Source: Clostridia bacterium (lineage in GTDB: Bacteria > Bacillota > Clostridia > Oscillospirales > Acutalibacteraceae). Taken from it: 64,000 nt of DNA. Below the pieces are notes generated by a model. That model searched no databases. It saw only the letters and a program-made list of their open reading frames with translations, and was not told the origin of the DNA. Numbering within the stretch: position 1 is the stretch's first letter; each line of letters opens with the position of its first letter. Shown piece after piece: positions 10,512-18,691 of this stretch. The DNA lies in contig JAFRUO010000025.1 in assembly GCA_017438845.1 (NCBI GenBank), positions 1 to 64,000 of the forward strand. Reading direction: 5' to 3'. The translations under genes and the position numbers were made by a program.

Positions 10512-10940
10512 CATACAGCCTCCCCTTGTCAGGGGAGGTGTCTTTTTGCTTTGGCAAAAAGACGGAGGGGTAGTAAACTGTTATAATGAATACTTAAAAC
10601 TGAAAACTTAAAAATGAATAATGTCGGTATGGGCGACCATCGGTCGCCCGCAATATTGAAAAGTAAATAGTGAATAGTGAATAGGTATTAAGTTTTTGCT
10701 TCACAAACTGTAGGGACGAACATTGTTCGTCCGCATAGATTAGATGTATTTATATTCCACCTCATCCACCGCAAGCGGTCCCCCTTCCCCTCGGAGGGGA
10801 AGGCTTTCGTTCGTAGGAGACGGGGCGTTACGGCTCCCTTGTGTAAAGGGAGCTGTCAGCCGCAGGCTGACTGAGGGATTGTGAATAGTGAATAGTGAAG
10901 AGTGAATAGGTAATAATTGTTTGCTTCGCAAACGCACTGA
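10512..10940. repeat. Field of intergenic palindromic repeats
   Basis: The 526-base gap between the transporter and the acetyltransferase carries no gene. It holds at least seven short perfect or near-perfect palindromes: CCTCCCC/GGGGAGG (10519-10538), GTCTTTTTGC/GCAAAAAGAC (10540-10563), GGGCGACC/GGTCGCCC (10631-10649), GGACGAAC/GTTCGTCC (10714-10732), a CCTTCCCC/GGGGAAGG pair near 10790, GGCTCCC/GGGAGCT near 10840 and GTCAGCC/GGCTGAC near 10860. Two direct copies of a GAATAGTGAATAGG segment, each followed by TTTGCTTC-CAAAC, occur near 10670-10710 and 10890-10935. The pattern suggests clustered REP-like or miniature mobile elements. Confidence 0.7.
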
Positions 10941-10950
10941 ATATATACGG

Positions 10951-10990
10951 CAAAAAGCACCCGGTCTTGTAAACCGAGTGCTTTGCTTTT
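10951..10990 (-). terminator. Terminator after the acetyltransferase gene
   Basis: A 9-bp stem (10957-10965 with 10973-10981) with T-runs on both sides, so it can work in both directions; it directly follows the acetyltransferase stop. Confidence 0.75.
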
Positions 10991-11590
10991 TTATTTTCTT
11001 ACCGTGTCGCTTTCGCTTATTTCCCTTACTGCCCTGCAGGGGTTGCCGTAGGCAAGAACATTCGGCGGAATGTCCTTTGTCACAACGCTCCCTGCGCCGA
11101 TAACCGCGCCGTCACCGATTGTCACGCCGGGAAGCACGGTAACACACGCGGCAATCCACACGTTGTTCCCGATAGTTACGGGCAGGTTTTTCTGGTTTTG
11201 GCTTTCCTGCCTTTCGTCCGCCCTCAGCGGATGTACGGCGGTGGCGATAGTGACATTCGGCCCGAGCATAACATTGTCGCCGATTGTGATTTTGCCGTCG
11301 TCGACAAGCATAAGATTGGCGTTGGCATAAAAGTTTTTGCCGACAAAGACGTTTTTGCCGCCGAAATTTGCGTGCACGGGCGGCTCAACATATCCGCCCT
11401 CGCCGATACTGCCGAACACCCTTTTAAGCCTTTTCATTCTGCGCCAAAGACCGACGGGACCCGATTTTATTTTGTTGTACCTGTTCATCTGCGCCACACA
11501 GCGGTGCTGATACGAAAGCAGCTTCATATCGTTGCAATCGTAATATTCTCCGCTGAAAAGCAGACTGTCAAATTCACTTTTTCGTTTCAT
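10991..11590 (-). CDS. Hexapeptide-repeat acetyltransferase, LacA/Maa family
   Basis: A 199-residue left-handed beta-helix O-acetyltransferase like galactoside/maltose acetyltransferases. The N-terminal cap, the hexapeptide repeats (IGDNVMLGPNVTIATAVHPL, with the catalytic-type histidine) and the C-terminal VTIGDGAVIGAGSVVTKDIP repeats are all present, and length is normal. Acetyl-CoA would be the donor; the sugar acceptor is not predictable. It starts 23 bases after the TIR gene on the same strand, so it may be read from the TIR-SPFH operon, though it is a common housekeeping-type gene and may be unrelated in function. Confidence 0.87.
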   Translation of the reverse strand: MKRKSEFDSLLFSGEYYDCNDMKLLSYQHRCVAQMNRYNKIKSGPVGLWRRMKRLKRVFGSIGEGGYVEPPVHANFGGKNVFVGKNFYANANLMLVDDGKITIGDNVMLGPNVTIATAVHPLRADERQESQNQKNLPVTIGNNVWIAACVTVLPGVTIGDGAVIGAGSVVTKDIPPNVLAYGNPCRAVREISESDTVRK

Positions 11591-11613
11591 GGTGTTCCTG
11601 TGTAGTCGTTTTA

Positions 11614-13263
11614 TTACGCAAAGCTAATAGAAAAGTTATTAAAAATCGATCTATTGATTGTAGCGTTACTGATCACGTTTTTAGCGATATTAAATTTAAC
11701 ATATTCATATGTATAGTATATTTGAATAACATGATCACCAACCGGCAATTGAATTGTTTTTCTGTCTAACGGCGTAACCCTGCCAATCATATATTTCTTA
11801 CCGTCAATTTTAACAAAGAAATCCTCATCATTTATATATTTATCAAAACGCAAAGATAGTGTTCCAACATTTGTCTGTATCCAATAAATCTTTTCATCAC
11901 ACTTCTGCACATATTGTTTAGATTCAAAAAAGTTGTTTAATGATTGGAATTCCGTTTTCAATTGAGTAAATTCTTCAATTGTATCGGCTTTCGTATATTT
12001 TGCTACAGCCTTATCATATCGATCCTTATAATTATACTTAGCATAAGCAATCGCCACATTCCGTGCTTCATTTACCTTTTCAAGCGTTTCCTTGTCAGCA
12101 AATCTAACGATTTTTTTAAAATTATTATTATTTGAAAAATCTGTTGCGGACTTTGATAAATGTTGCAGTGTAGGTGAATGATATTCAGCTAACAGCTTTC
12201 CGAGATAAGCTTCCCCGTTTTCGGGGTCAAGGTCAAGCACCTTTTCACAGTATTCATCGGCAGACTGCCAGTCGCCGTCCTCAAGGAACATAAACGCACG
12301 CTTTAAAAGCGGCGCAGTGTTGGAAGCCTCAACTGTATTAACAGGCGCAGCTTTTGTCGGCGCCGCCGTGCTTGTTAAAAGCTTTCTTATTCCTCTGATA
12401 ACATCGTTTATAAACCCGATTTTGGACATATCCTGAGCCTGAAGGTGCGCAAACTCCTCGGGCAGGTCGTAAGCGTCCATATCACGGTAGCAGGGAATAA
12501 GCAGCTTGCTTCTGTCATTTTTTATAAGCTTTAAATATCTCGACCACTCGTTCTTAACCCAGACCGCATTAAAGTATTCGGGCTTTGTGCCGAGCACAAG
12601 CATTACCTTTGCCGAATTGAGCGCCGCAAAAATATACGGCTCATACTCCTGACCGAGCTTGTCTTCAAGAGTGATTGCGGCATAAAAGACCTTAAAGCCC
12701 TCCTGCGTTAACTGATAATAAATATCGTTCGCAATGGCGCTGTCAACGGTTCTCTTTCCGTTTTCGTCAGTTTCTTTATAGCAGATAAAAACGTCAAACG
12801 GCTTTTCTTCCTTTGCGATTTCAAGTATACCCTTCTGTATTCTGTCGATTGCACGGGCTTCCGCTTCGTAGATTGCCTGTTGCTCTCCGTCGGAATAGTC
12901 AACGGCGGCAAGGTAGTCTGCGTCGGAGCGTATTGCTTCGTATGACGTTCTGTGGCAGGTGGGGATTTTTTTGCCTGTGGCGGGGTCGTCAACATATTCA
13001 ATGCCGTATTTACACAGCACAATACCCCAGTGCGCCTCCGCCTGAGAGTCATCCTTTCTAACGATGTCCTCATAAACCGAAGAAGCCCTGTCGAACTCGC
13101 TTTTAAGTCTTAAATTGTTTGCTCTGTTGTATAAATTGGTGATAATGTCGTCGTTTGTGCTCGGAAGCGTCTGCTTCGTACCGCAATGGTCGCAAACGCC
13201 GACTGTATCGCCCTCGTTAAAATTAATTGTGCCGCCGCACATTTTGCATTTGAATACCGCCAT
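11614..13263 (-). CDS. Zinc-ribbon / TIR-domain protein with distinct AT-rich C-terminal domain
   Basis: A 549-residue protein. Residues 1-35 form a zinc ribbon (CKMC and CDHC). A helical repeat region follows, then a TIR domain at about 154-270 (KPFDVFICYKETDENGKRT, VFYAAITLED, and WVKNEWSRYL with a conserved glutamate). A TPR-like stretch (about 318-360) and a beta-rich C-terminal domain (about 365-549) complete it. Bacterial TIR domains often cleave NAD or make cyclic ADP-ribose signals; whether this one does is inference. Sampled lines 3' of about residue 361 (below position 12180) are near 28-35 percent GC against about 50 percent in the rest, suggesting that the C-terminal domain was acquired by recombination. 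It is the last core gene of a five-gene operon with an SPFH protein. Confidence 0.85.
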   Translation of the reverse strand: MAVFKCKMCGGTINFNEGDTVGVCDHCGTKQTLPSTNDDIITNLYNRANNLRLKSEFDRASSVYEDIVRKDDSQAEAHWGIVLCKYGIEYVDDPATGKKIPTCHRTSYEAIRSDADYLAAVDYSDGEQQAIYEAEARAIDRIQKGILEIAKEEKPFDVFICYKETDENGKRTVDSAIANDIYYQLTQEGFKVFYAAITLEDKLGQEYEPYIFAALNSAKVMLVLGTKPEYFNAVWVKNEWSRYLKLIKNDRSKLLIPCYRDMDAYDLPEEFAHLQAQDMSKIGFINDVIRGIRKLLTSTAAPTKAAPVNTVEASNTAPLLKRAFMFLEDGDWQSADEYCEKVLDLDPENGEAYLGKLLAEYHSPTLQHLSKSATDFSNNNNFKKIVRFADKETLEKVNEARNVAIAYAKYNYKDRYDKAVAKYTKADTIEEFTQLKTEFQSLNNFFESKQYVQKCDEKIYWIQTNVGTLSLRFDKYINDEDFFVKIDGKKYMIGRVTPLDRKTIQLPVGDHVIQIYYTYEYVKFNIAKNVISNATINRSIFNNFSISFA

Positions 13264-13276
13264 ATTTTCCCCTCGG

Positions 13277-13798
13277 TTATGATTTTAATTTGCCGATTAC
13301 CGTCAGGATAACCAGCACCGCAATGACTGAAATAATTACCTTAATTGCCGTCGGCGACAGGTCGCCCAGCTTCAGGTGATAAATAATATACGCCGCGCCG
13401 GCAATCAGCAGTACAACAAGCAAGAGAAAGAAAACAAAAAAGATTACGCCCACAAGCGTATCCTTTTTGTCCTTTTCCTTCTTTGCCTCGTCACGCTCCT
13501 GCTGAGCCGCTTTCAGCTCGGCGAGCTTTTTTTCGCAAAGCAGGGTTTTCTCCTCCGCCTCGGTGACGAAGGAGATAGCCTGTAAAATATTAATTGCATC
13601 CTTATACCCCGAAACGGTGTTCAGGTGCATTTTTTGTTTTGCGCTTCGGTATGCCTTTTTGATTTCGCTGAAATCCTCGGCGCTGATTTCTGCAATATTG
13701 CCGCAGTTGTCGCAGACCGCTTCCTTGGAATTAACGGAAACGATCAGCTTACCGCCGCAGGTTTCGCAGGTGTTTTTGTTTGTGCGTACCGTTCCCAT
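13277..13798 (-). CDS. Zinc-ribbon, coiled-coil, two-helix membrane protein of unknown function
   Basis: A protein of 173 residues from the ATG at 13798. It starts with a zinc ribbon (CETCGG, then CDNCGN) followed by a charged, helical segment rich in Lys/Glu, probably coiled coil (about residues 45-115), and two hydrophobic segments near the C-terminus. The start at 13798 follows the stop of the upstream gene by one base (TAAAATG), indicating coupling; the longer reading from 13822 would overlap that gene. The ribbon shares its design with the TIR and SPFH partners, suggesting common targeting or assembly. No family function is known to me. Confidence 0.75.
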   Translation of the reverse strand: MGTVRTNKNTCETCGGKLIVSVNSKEAVCDNCGNIAEISAEDFSEIKKAYRSAKQKMHLNTVSGYKDAINILQAISFVTEAEEKTLLCEKKLAELKAAQQERDEAKKEKDKKDTLVGVIFFVFFLLLVVLLIAGAAYIIYHLKLGDLSPTAIKVIISVIAVLVILTVIGKLKS

Positions 13799-13799
13799 T

Positions 13800-14510
13800 T
13801 TATCTTCTCTTCGACTCTGCACAGATGTTGTTCCTCTGCTGAATCATAAGCAAAATGTCGTCCGTTTTGCTGTTGAGCAGAGCGTCGTTGTCCGTGCCGT
13901 TAAAGTCGGCAAGAAGGGTTGCGACCGCGCTTTCAATACGGTTTTCAATTTCAAATGTTTCGTCGCTTGAAACGGAATCGCTGTATTTAATTGCGTCGTA
14001 AATCTTCTTCGCAACATCCCTCTGAACGGGAGTTTTCGCCTTGCTGATAAGAAGAGTAGCAGTGTCAACCGCGCTTCTGTAATTCGACGTTTTTGCATTC
14101 AGCGCAGAGTTAGCTTCTGCAAGGTTTTCGTGTACCGTTACCGAGGTAAGGTAAAGAATTACCGAGAACGCAAGCACTATGCAGCATACGATTACGCCTA
14201 TCCAGAACAGGTTGCCGGGAAGAAGCATGCAAACTGCGCCGACAACTGCCATAATTACGAACTCAACAATGCTGATTGCCATAATCGGCACATTGAGAAG
14301 CCTCTTGTCCCTGTCGGATTTACTCAGTGAGAGAACGGCGTAAATCAGGTGAAGCAGTAAGGTGAGCATAACCATTGCATAGCCTACCCAGAAAGCGGCT
14401 GTAAGCTCGCGCGCCTCGCCGTCCCTGCCGGGAATAATAAAGCAAATAACGTTAAATACCGCAATAAGAAGCGCCCAGCTGATTAAATAAGTGCTTAATG
14501 ACCTTTTCAT
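13800..14510 (-). CDS. Four-helix membrane protein with cytoplasmic C-terminal domain, unknown
   Basis: A 236-residue protein. Four hydrophobic segments fill the first ~125 residues (for example FWVGYAMVMLTLLLHLIYAV and FWIGVIVCCIVLAFSVILYL). The remaining ~110 residues are polar and mostly helical (TATLLISKAKTPVQRDVAKK) and probably face the cytoplasm. It lies between the SPFH gene and the zinc-ribbon membrane gene, same strand, tight spacing. I do not recognise a named family; it may anchor the SPFH/TIR assembly in the membrane. Confidence 0.7.
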   Translation of the reverse strand: MKRSLSTYLISWALLIAVFNVICFIIPGRDGEARELTAAFWVGYAMVMLTLLLHLIYAVLSLSKSDRDKRLLNVPIMAISIVEFVIMAVVGAVCMLLPGNLFWIGVIVCCIVLAFSVILYLTSVTVHENLAEANSALNAKTSNYRSAVDTATLLISKAKTPVQRDVAKKIYDAIKYSDSVSSDETFEIENRIESAVATLLADFNGTDNDALLNSKTDDILLMIQQRNNICAESKRR

Positions 14511-14535
14511 TTTTATACCACCTTTTTATTTCGAA

Positions 14536-15996
14536 TTATTCGTCTAATTTCTTTCCGCACTCAAGGCAGAACTTGCCGCCCGTCGGTACCTCTGCGCCGC
14601 AGTCGGGGCATTTTTTAACAAGCGGACTTCCGCACTCAAGGCAGAATTTGCCCTTAAGCGTTTTCTTGCCGCAGGACGGGCAGATAATTTCGTTGTCCGC
14701 AAGGTTTTCTATCTTTGTGCCGCATTCAAGGCAGAACTTTGCGTTGGCAGGAAGCGTGTTTCCGCAGTTGGGACACTTGACGCTGTCGTTTGAAGGCGCC
14801 GCTGCGGTGTTGCCGCCGCCCAAATCGGTGTTGCCGAAGCCCTTCATCATCTCGCCGACCTGAGGCGCCATTGCGCCCATAGCCGCCATGCCTACGCCGA
14901 GTCCGAGCATATCGCTCATTACGGAGCCGCCGCCCGAGCCCGAGCCGCCGCCTGAGCCCATGTTGCCGATGCCTTCCGCATAAGCCTTCTGAACCTCAGC
15001 CTGAAGAACATCCTTCTGGTTGTAGCCCTTTGCCTGCATAACCTCAGCCTCTGCAAAGCCTGCAAGCTTCGCCGCCTGAGCTTCTGCCTGAGCCTCAATA
15101 ACGGTTCTTTCGGCTTCTCTCTTCTTAATTTCGGTTTCGGTTGTCTGAGCTTCAAGAACAGCCTCTCTCTGCGCTGCTCTTACGCCTGCCTCAGCCTGTG
15201 CCTGAGTCTTGCGGACGTCAGCCTCAGCCTGCACCTGCGTTTTGCGTACATCAGCCTGAGCTGTTGCCATTTCCTTTTGAAGTCTGAAGGTGTGAATTTC
15301 ACGAAGCTTTTGGAAATTATGATCACCCTCGGGCAATAAAACATTTGTGATATAGAACTGCGGAATGGTTACGCCGTACTCCTCAAAGCCGGGAGTAATT
15401 TCCGCCTGTAATGCCTGAGAAAGCTCCATAAGGTGCTCGTCTATTTCGACTATGTCTATGTTAAGCCTTTTGATTGATGCGGAAAGGTGTGATTTTACCG
15501 CAGTCGAAATCAAAGCCCTGAAGGACTGCTGAAGGCTCTTTGCAAACTGCTCGTTTTCCTGTTCCCAGGCAATTCCGTTCATTGTGCCGACAAGCTTTAC
15601 GAGAAGCTTTTTGCCGTTGGCAACCGCAAGGTTCATTTCGCCCGAAGCGCCGATTTCAACCGGAACGCCGAGCGTCGGCTCAACAAAGCGTACCTTTGAA
15701 TCGGTGCCCCATTTCAGCGCCATCTTTACGGTTGTGCTGATAAAATAAACCTGACAGCGGAATACGCTTGTACCCGTAACAAGGTTAAGCATTTTGGTAA
15801 GAATCGGAAGGTTTACGGTATCGAGCTTATATCTTCCGGGATTTAGCACGTCAGCCGCCTGCCCGTTAGCGAAGAAAATCGCCTGCTGACCTTCGTTAAC
15901 TACGACCTCGGAGGTCATATTGAAGTCCTCTTCGGGAGCCTTCCAGATAAAGGTTGAATTATTACCTCTGTATTCAACCAGTTGCGCTATTGCCAT
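14536..15996 (-). CDS. SPFH/band-7 protein with C-terminal zinc ribbons (YdjI-like)
   Basis: A 486-residue protein. The N-terminal SPFH domain (about 1-230) resembles the group called virion-core-like or YdjI (EVVVNEGQQAIFFANGQAAD, then WGTDSKVRF). It is followed by an Ala/Glu-rich coiled coil (about 240-345) with repeated AQADVRKTQ units, a Gly/Ser-rich linker, and zinc ribbons at the C-terminus (CPNCGN, CLECGT, CPSCGK, CLECGS, CPDCGA, CLECGK). SPFH proteins form membrane-associated rings or scaffolds; the B. subtilis ydjFGHI genes pair an SPFH protein with zinc-ribbon partners in envelope stress. Here the partner set includes a TIR protein. It is the second gene of the operon, 31 bases after the RHH gene. 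Confidence 0.87.
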   Translation of the reverse strand: MAIAQLVEYRGNNSTFIWKAPEEDFNMTSEVVVNEGQQAIFFANGQAADVLNPGRYKLDTVNLPILTKMLNLVTGTSVFRCQVYFISTTVKMALKWGTDSKVRFVEPTLGVPVEIGASGEMNLAVANGKKLLVKLVGTMNGIAWEQENEQFAKSLQQSFRALISTAVKSHLSASIKRLNIDIVEIDEHLMELSQALQAEITPGFEEYGVTIPQFYITNVLLPEGDHNFQKLREIHTFRLQKEMATAQADVRKTQVQAEADVRKTQAQAEAGVRAAQREAVLEAQTTETEIKKREAERTVIEAQAEAQAAKLAGFAEAEVMQAKGYNQKDVLQAEVQKAYAEGIGNMGSGGGSGSGGGSVMSDMLGLGVGMAAMGAMAPQVGEMMKGFGNTDLGGGNTAAAPSNDSVKCPNCGNTLPANAKFCLECGTKIENLADNEIICPSCGKKTLKGKFCLECGSPLVKKCPDCGAEVPTGGKFCLECGKKLDE

Positions 15997-16027
15997 TGTG
16001 TATCATCCTTTCATTGTAAAAGATTAA

Positions 16028-16216
16028 TTATTTGATAATTTCGATATTGCCTACTGCAAACTCAATGCAGGTTTGCATAATGTCGTTTCTCGTTCTGCCC
16101 GTAGCCCTTGCGACGCCGTCAAGCTGCGAAATAAGCTCGGCAGGCAGGCGCAGCGAAACGACAGACGAGTCGCCCCGATATTTTTTTGCCTGAATTTCAA
16201 GTTTTTTTGTCTCCAT
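16028..16216 (-). CDS. Ribbon-helix-helix (CopG/Arc-like) DNA-binding protein
   Basis: A 62-residue protein with the pattern SSVVSLRLPAELISQLDGVA, then RTRNDIMQTCIEF, typical of ribbon-helix-helix repressors (beta-strand, two helices). It is the first gene after the promoter at 16251-16280 and so may regulate the SPFH-TIR operon. Antitoxins also have this fold, but no small toxin gene is adjacent. Confidence 0.78.
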   Translation of the reverse strand: METKKLEIQAKKYRGDSSVVSLRLPAELISQLDGVARATGRTRNDIMQTCIEFAVGNIEIIK

Positions 16217-16250
16217 TATTTCACCGTCTTTCGATAAAATTTGACAATTT

Positions 16251-16280
16251 ATTATACTACAAATGTAATATATACGTCAA
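16251..16280 (-). promoter_or_regulatory. Promoter of the RHH-SPFH-TIR operon
   Basis: Minus strand TTGACG (16280-16275), 18-base AT-rich spacer, TATAAT (16256-16251), 35 bases before the RHH start codon. Confidence 0.7.
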
Positions 16281-16456
16281 CAAAACAGACCTATAATGTT
16301 ATATAAAATATCAAAGCTATATTTATGCAAAATGATACTGTTTTTCACACGAATGGTTTTTGAACGAACAAGGGATTTTTCCTTATGAAATTTTGACTCT
16401 TTAATTTACCCCGGTAATGCTGTATAATAGTTTTATCAACAACGACGAGGTGCAAA

Positions 16457-17659
16457 ATGAAAACAAATGCTGCCTATTTGGTAAACGACGTAAAAAGCCC
16501 TATAAGATACGGCGAAATAAATATTATCAACCCTCCCCGCAGAAGGCTCAGAGGCGAGCCGCTTAAGGAGGGCGTTGAAGCCCTTCCCGTGTTCTGCGGC
16601 TTTTGCGGCACTGACCTTGAGCTTATGAAAATGGGAGAAAAGGGAGCCCTTTCGGAAAAATTTCCCGAGGGCGAGGCAAGGCTTATCAACGGTCATGAAG
16701 GCGTTGTATGGGTACCCTCGCAGAACCGTTTTGCAATTGTGCTCATTCGCGGCGGCGACAGCTTTGACCCGACGCGGTTTACCGAGGAGGAAAGCTACTT
16801 CGAGTACGGCTGTGACCGCGCAGACGGACTTTTTTGCGACAGGAATTTCTTCAACCCCGATATGCTCCTTCATCTTCCTAAGGAATATGAAGGATTAAAA
16901 AAACTACCGCTTACCCTTGCTAAAAAGCTTGTGTTCAGCGACCCATATGCCTGCGCTATTTTCCAACACGAAAGAATGTGCGACATCGGCACGGCGCAAA
17001 ATTTCAGGGTGATCTCGGCAAGGGATAAATGCTCAACCGAGCAAGCCATGCAAAAGGCGAAGGAGGAAACCTTCCGCAAAACGGTTATTTTCGGGCTCGG
17101 TACTACGGGACTTTTTATCGGCGACCAAATTCGCAGAAACCACCCCGAAGCAAAAATTCTTTTTATTGCCAGAAGCGATGAAAACGCCGCTAAGGTCAGG
17201 TTTGCAAAAAAGTATGCAAGAGCCGACTACCTCTGCTCAGCGGGGCTTTCCGAGGAGCAGACGGCGGAGAAAATAAAGGAATACTTTTCCTCCCCCTGCT
17301 CGGTGTTCGTTGGCACAAGCGGAAACGAAGCCGAAAGCCGAGTTGCCTTCAGATACGGAGCGTTGGGCTGTAACGGTATTTACGACAGCTTTTCCCTCGG
17401 ACCCGCAGTAAGCTTCGACACAATGCCCTTCGGCTTTAAAAACCACGTCATTCTGTCCTCAATCAACTTCACAAAAAAGCATATGGAGCAAGCGATTGAA
17501 ATACTGGCAAAGAGCCGTTTTGACGAGCTCGTTGAGTTAATAAGCCGCGAGGAGTTTACCGAAAATCCAAAGGACGCCTATCTTAATAAAATTTATTCAA
17601 AGGGCGCCCCTCTTAAAACCGCGGTAATCTGGAACAAGGAATACATAAGCGAGGATTAA
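16457..17659 (+). CDS. Zinc-type medium-chain dehydrogenase, glucose-dehydrogenase-like
   Basis: A 400-residue medium-chain dehydrogenase/reductase. The GroES-like catalytic half shows FCGFCGTDLELMK and NGHEGVV (zinc ligands Cys, His, Glu), and the coenzyme half has VIFGLGTTGLFIGDQI near residue 215. It is longer than the usual ~350 residues and resembles the glucose dehydrogenase branch, but the substrate is not predictable. The ribosome site GAGGTG precedes the ATG, with TATAAT at about 16430. It is the first of four tightly spaced genes (second dehydrogenase, amidohydrolase, ferredoxin-like membrane protein), suggesting one oxidative pathway for a sugar, polyol or cyclitol. Confidence 0.78.
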   Translation: MKTNAAYLVNDVKSPIRYGEINIINPPRRRLRGEPLKEGVEALPVFCGFCGTDLELMKMGEKGALSEKFPEGEARLINGHEGVVWVPSQNRFAIVLIRGGDSFDPTRFTEEESYFEYGCDRADGLFCDRNFFNPDMLLHLPKEYEGLKKLPLTLAKKLVFSDPYACAIFQHERMCDIGTAQNFRVISARDKCSTEQAMQKAKEETFRKTVIFGLGTTGLFIGDQIRRNHPEAKILFIARSDENAAKVRFAKKYARADYLCSAGLSEEQTAEKIKEYFSSPCSVFVGTSGNEAESRVAFRYGALGCNGIYDSFSLGPAVSFDTMPFGFKNHVILSSINFTKKHMEQAIEILAKSRFDELVELISREEFTENPKDAYLNKIYSKGAPLKTAVIWNKEYISED

Positions 17660-17661
17660 AT

Positions 17662-18687
17662 ATGAAAGCTATTGAGATAACAAAACCCTTCGAGGTAAAA
17701 GTAATCGAAAAAGAAAAGCCCGTCCGCAGTCACGGGGAAGCCCTTTTAAAGGTACTGTACTGCGGTATTTGCGGTGCGGACGTCGCCTCCTTTACGGGCA
17801 ATCAGCCGTTTACAACCTACCCGAGAATACCGGGTCACGAGTTTTCAGCGCAGATTGCGGAAATTGACGAAAACAAGCAGGGCTTTAAGGCAGGCGACGT
17901 AATAACCTGCAACCCGTATTTTAACTGCGGAGAATGCTACGCCTGCAAACGTGGACTTGTAAACGCCTGTCACGACAATCAGACTATGGGCGTTCAGCGC
18001 GACGGAAGCTTTCAGGAGTATATTACCATGCCTGTTGAACGCCTTATTAACGGCAAGGGTTTAAGCGCAAAGGAGCTTGCTTTGATTGAGCCGTTTTCAA
18101 TCAGCACTCACGCTCTTTCCAGGGCTGAGATTAAAAGAAACGACCGCCTGCTGATTATGGGCGCAGGCCCTATCGGGCTTTTTGCTTTGTTAAGAGCTAA
18201 ATCGCTGGGTGCAAAGGTTGCCGTTGCCGATTTGCTTGAGAGCAGACTCCGGCTTGCACAAAGCTATGGAGCTGATATGATAATCAACAGTAAAACAGAG
18301 AACTTTGCCGTAAAGTGTAAGGACTTTACAAACGGTGACGGCTTTGATGTATGCGTTGAAGCTTGCGGCGCTCCCGAAACCGTCCTTGCGTGTATTGACG
18401 AGGCGGCGCACGGCGCAAATATTATTCTTATCGGAAACGGAAAAAGGGAGACCTCCTTTGTCCATTCCGTTATATTAAAAAAGGAGCTTAATATATTCGG
18501 CAGCCGCAACGCATATACAAAGGATTTTGAAGCCCTGATTGACCTTGTTGCGTCAAAGCAGGTTGATATTCTTGATATGGTAAGCGGAGTTTATACTGCC
18601 GACGAAGCCGAAAAGGCATTCAACGCACTCGCACACAACGACGGCTCACTGAACAAGCTTTTAATAAAATTTGCAGACACGGAGTAA
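17662..18687 (+). CDS. Zinc-dependent alcohol/polyol dehydrogenase
   Basis: A 341-residue medium-chain dehydrogenase with the catalytic zinc motif (CGICGADV, then PGHEFSA), the structural-zinc cysteines (CGECYACKRGLVNAC, near residue 90), and the Rossmann motif LIMGAGPIGLFALLRA near 165. It belongs to the L-iditol/galactitol-phosphate/threonine dehydrogenase group; the polyol oxidised is unknown. It starts two bases after the previous dehydrogenase stops, so both are almost certainly cotranslated, and the amidohydrolase follows by four bases. Confidence 0.88.
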   Translation: MKAIEITKPFEVKVIEKEKPVRSHGEALLKVLYCGICGADVASFTGNQPFTTYPRIPGHEFSAQIAEIDENKQGFKAGDVITCNPYFNCGECYACKRGLVNACHDNQTMGVQRDGSFQEYITMPVERLINGKGLSAKELALIEPFSISTHALSRAEIKRNDRLLIMGAGPIGLFALLRAKSLGAKVAVADLLESRLRLAQSYGADMIINSKTENFAVKCKDFTNGDGFDVCVEACGAPETVLACIDEAAHGANIILIGNGKRETSFVHSVILKKELNIFGSRNAYTKDFEALIDLVASKQVDILDMVSGVYTADEAEKAFNALAHNDGSLNKLLIKFADTE

Positions 18688-18691
18688 CAAT

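Noticed and set aside
13800..13822. Longer N-terminus for the zinc-ribbon membrane protein from 13822
   Set aside because: It would overlap the upstream gene and adds residues outside the zinc-ribbon start; the TAAAATG junction at 13798 is more natural.
16028..16216. Antitoxin of a toxin-antitoxin pair
   Set aside because: The fold fits, but no small toxin gene is adjacent; regulator of the SPFH-TIR operon is the simpler reading.
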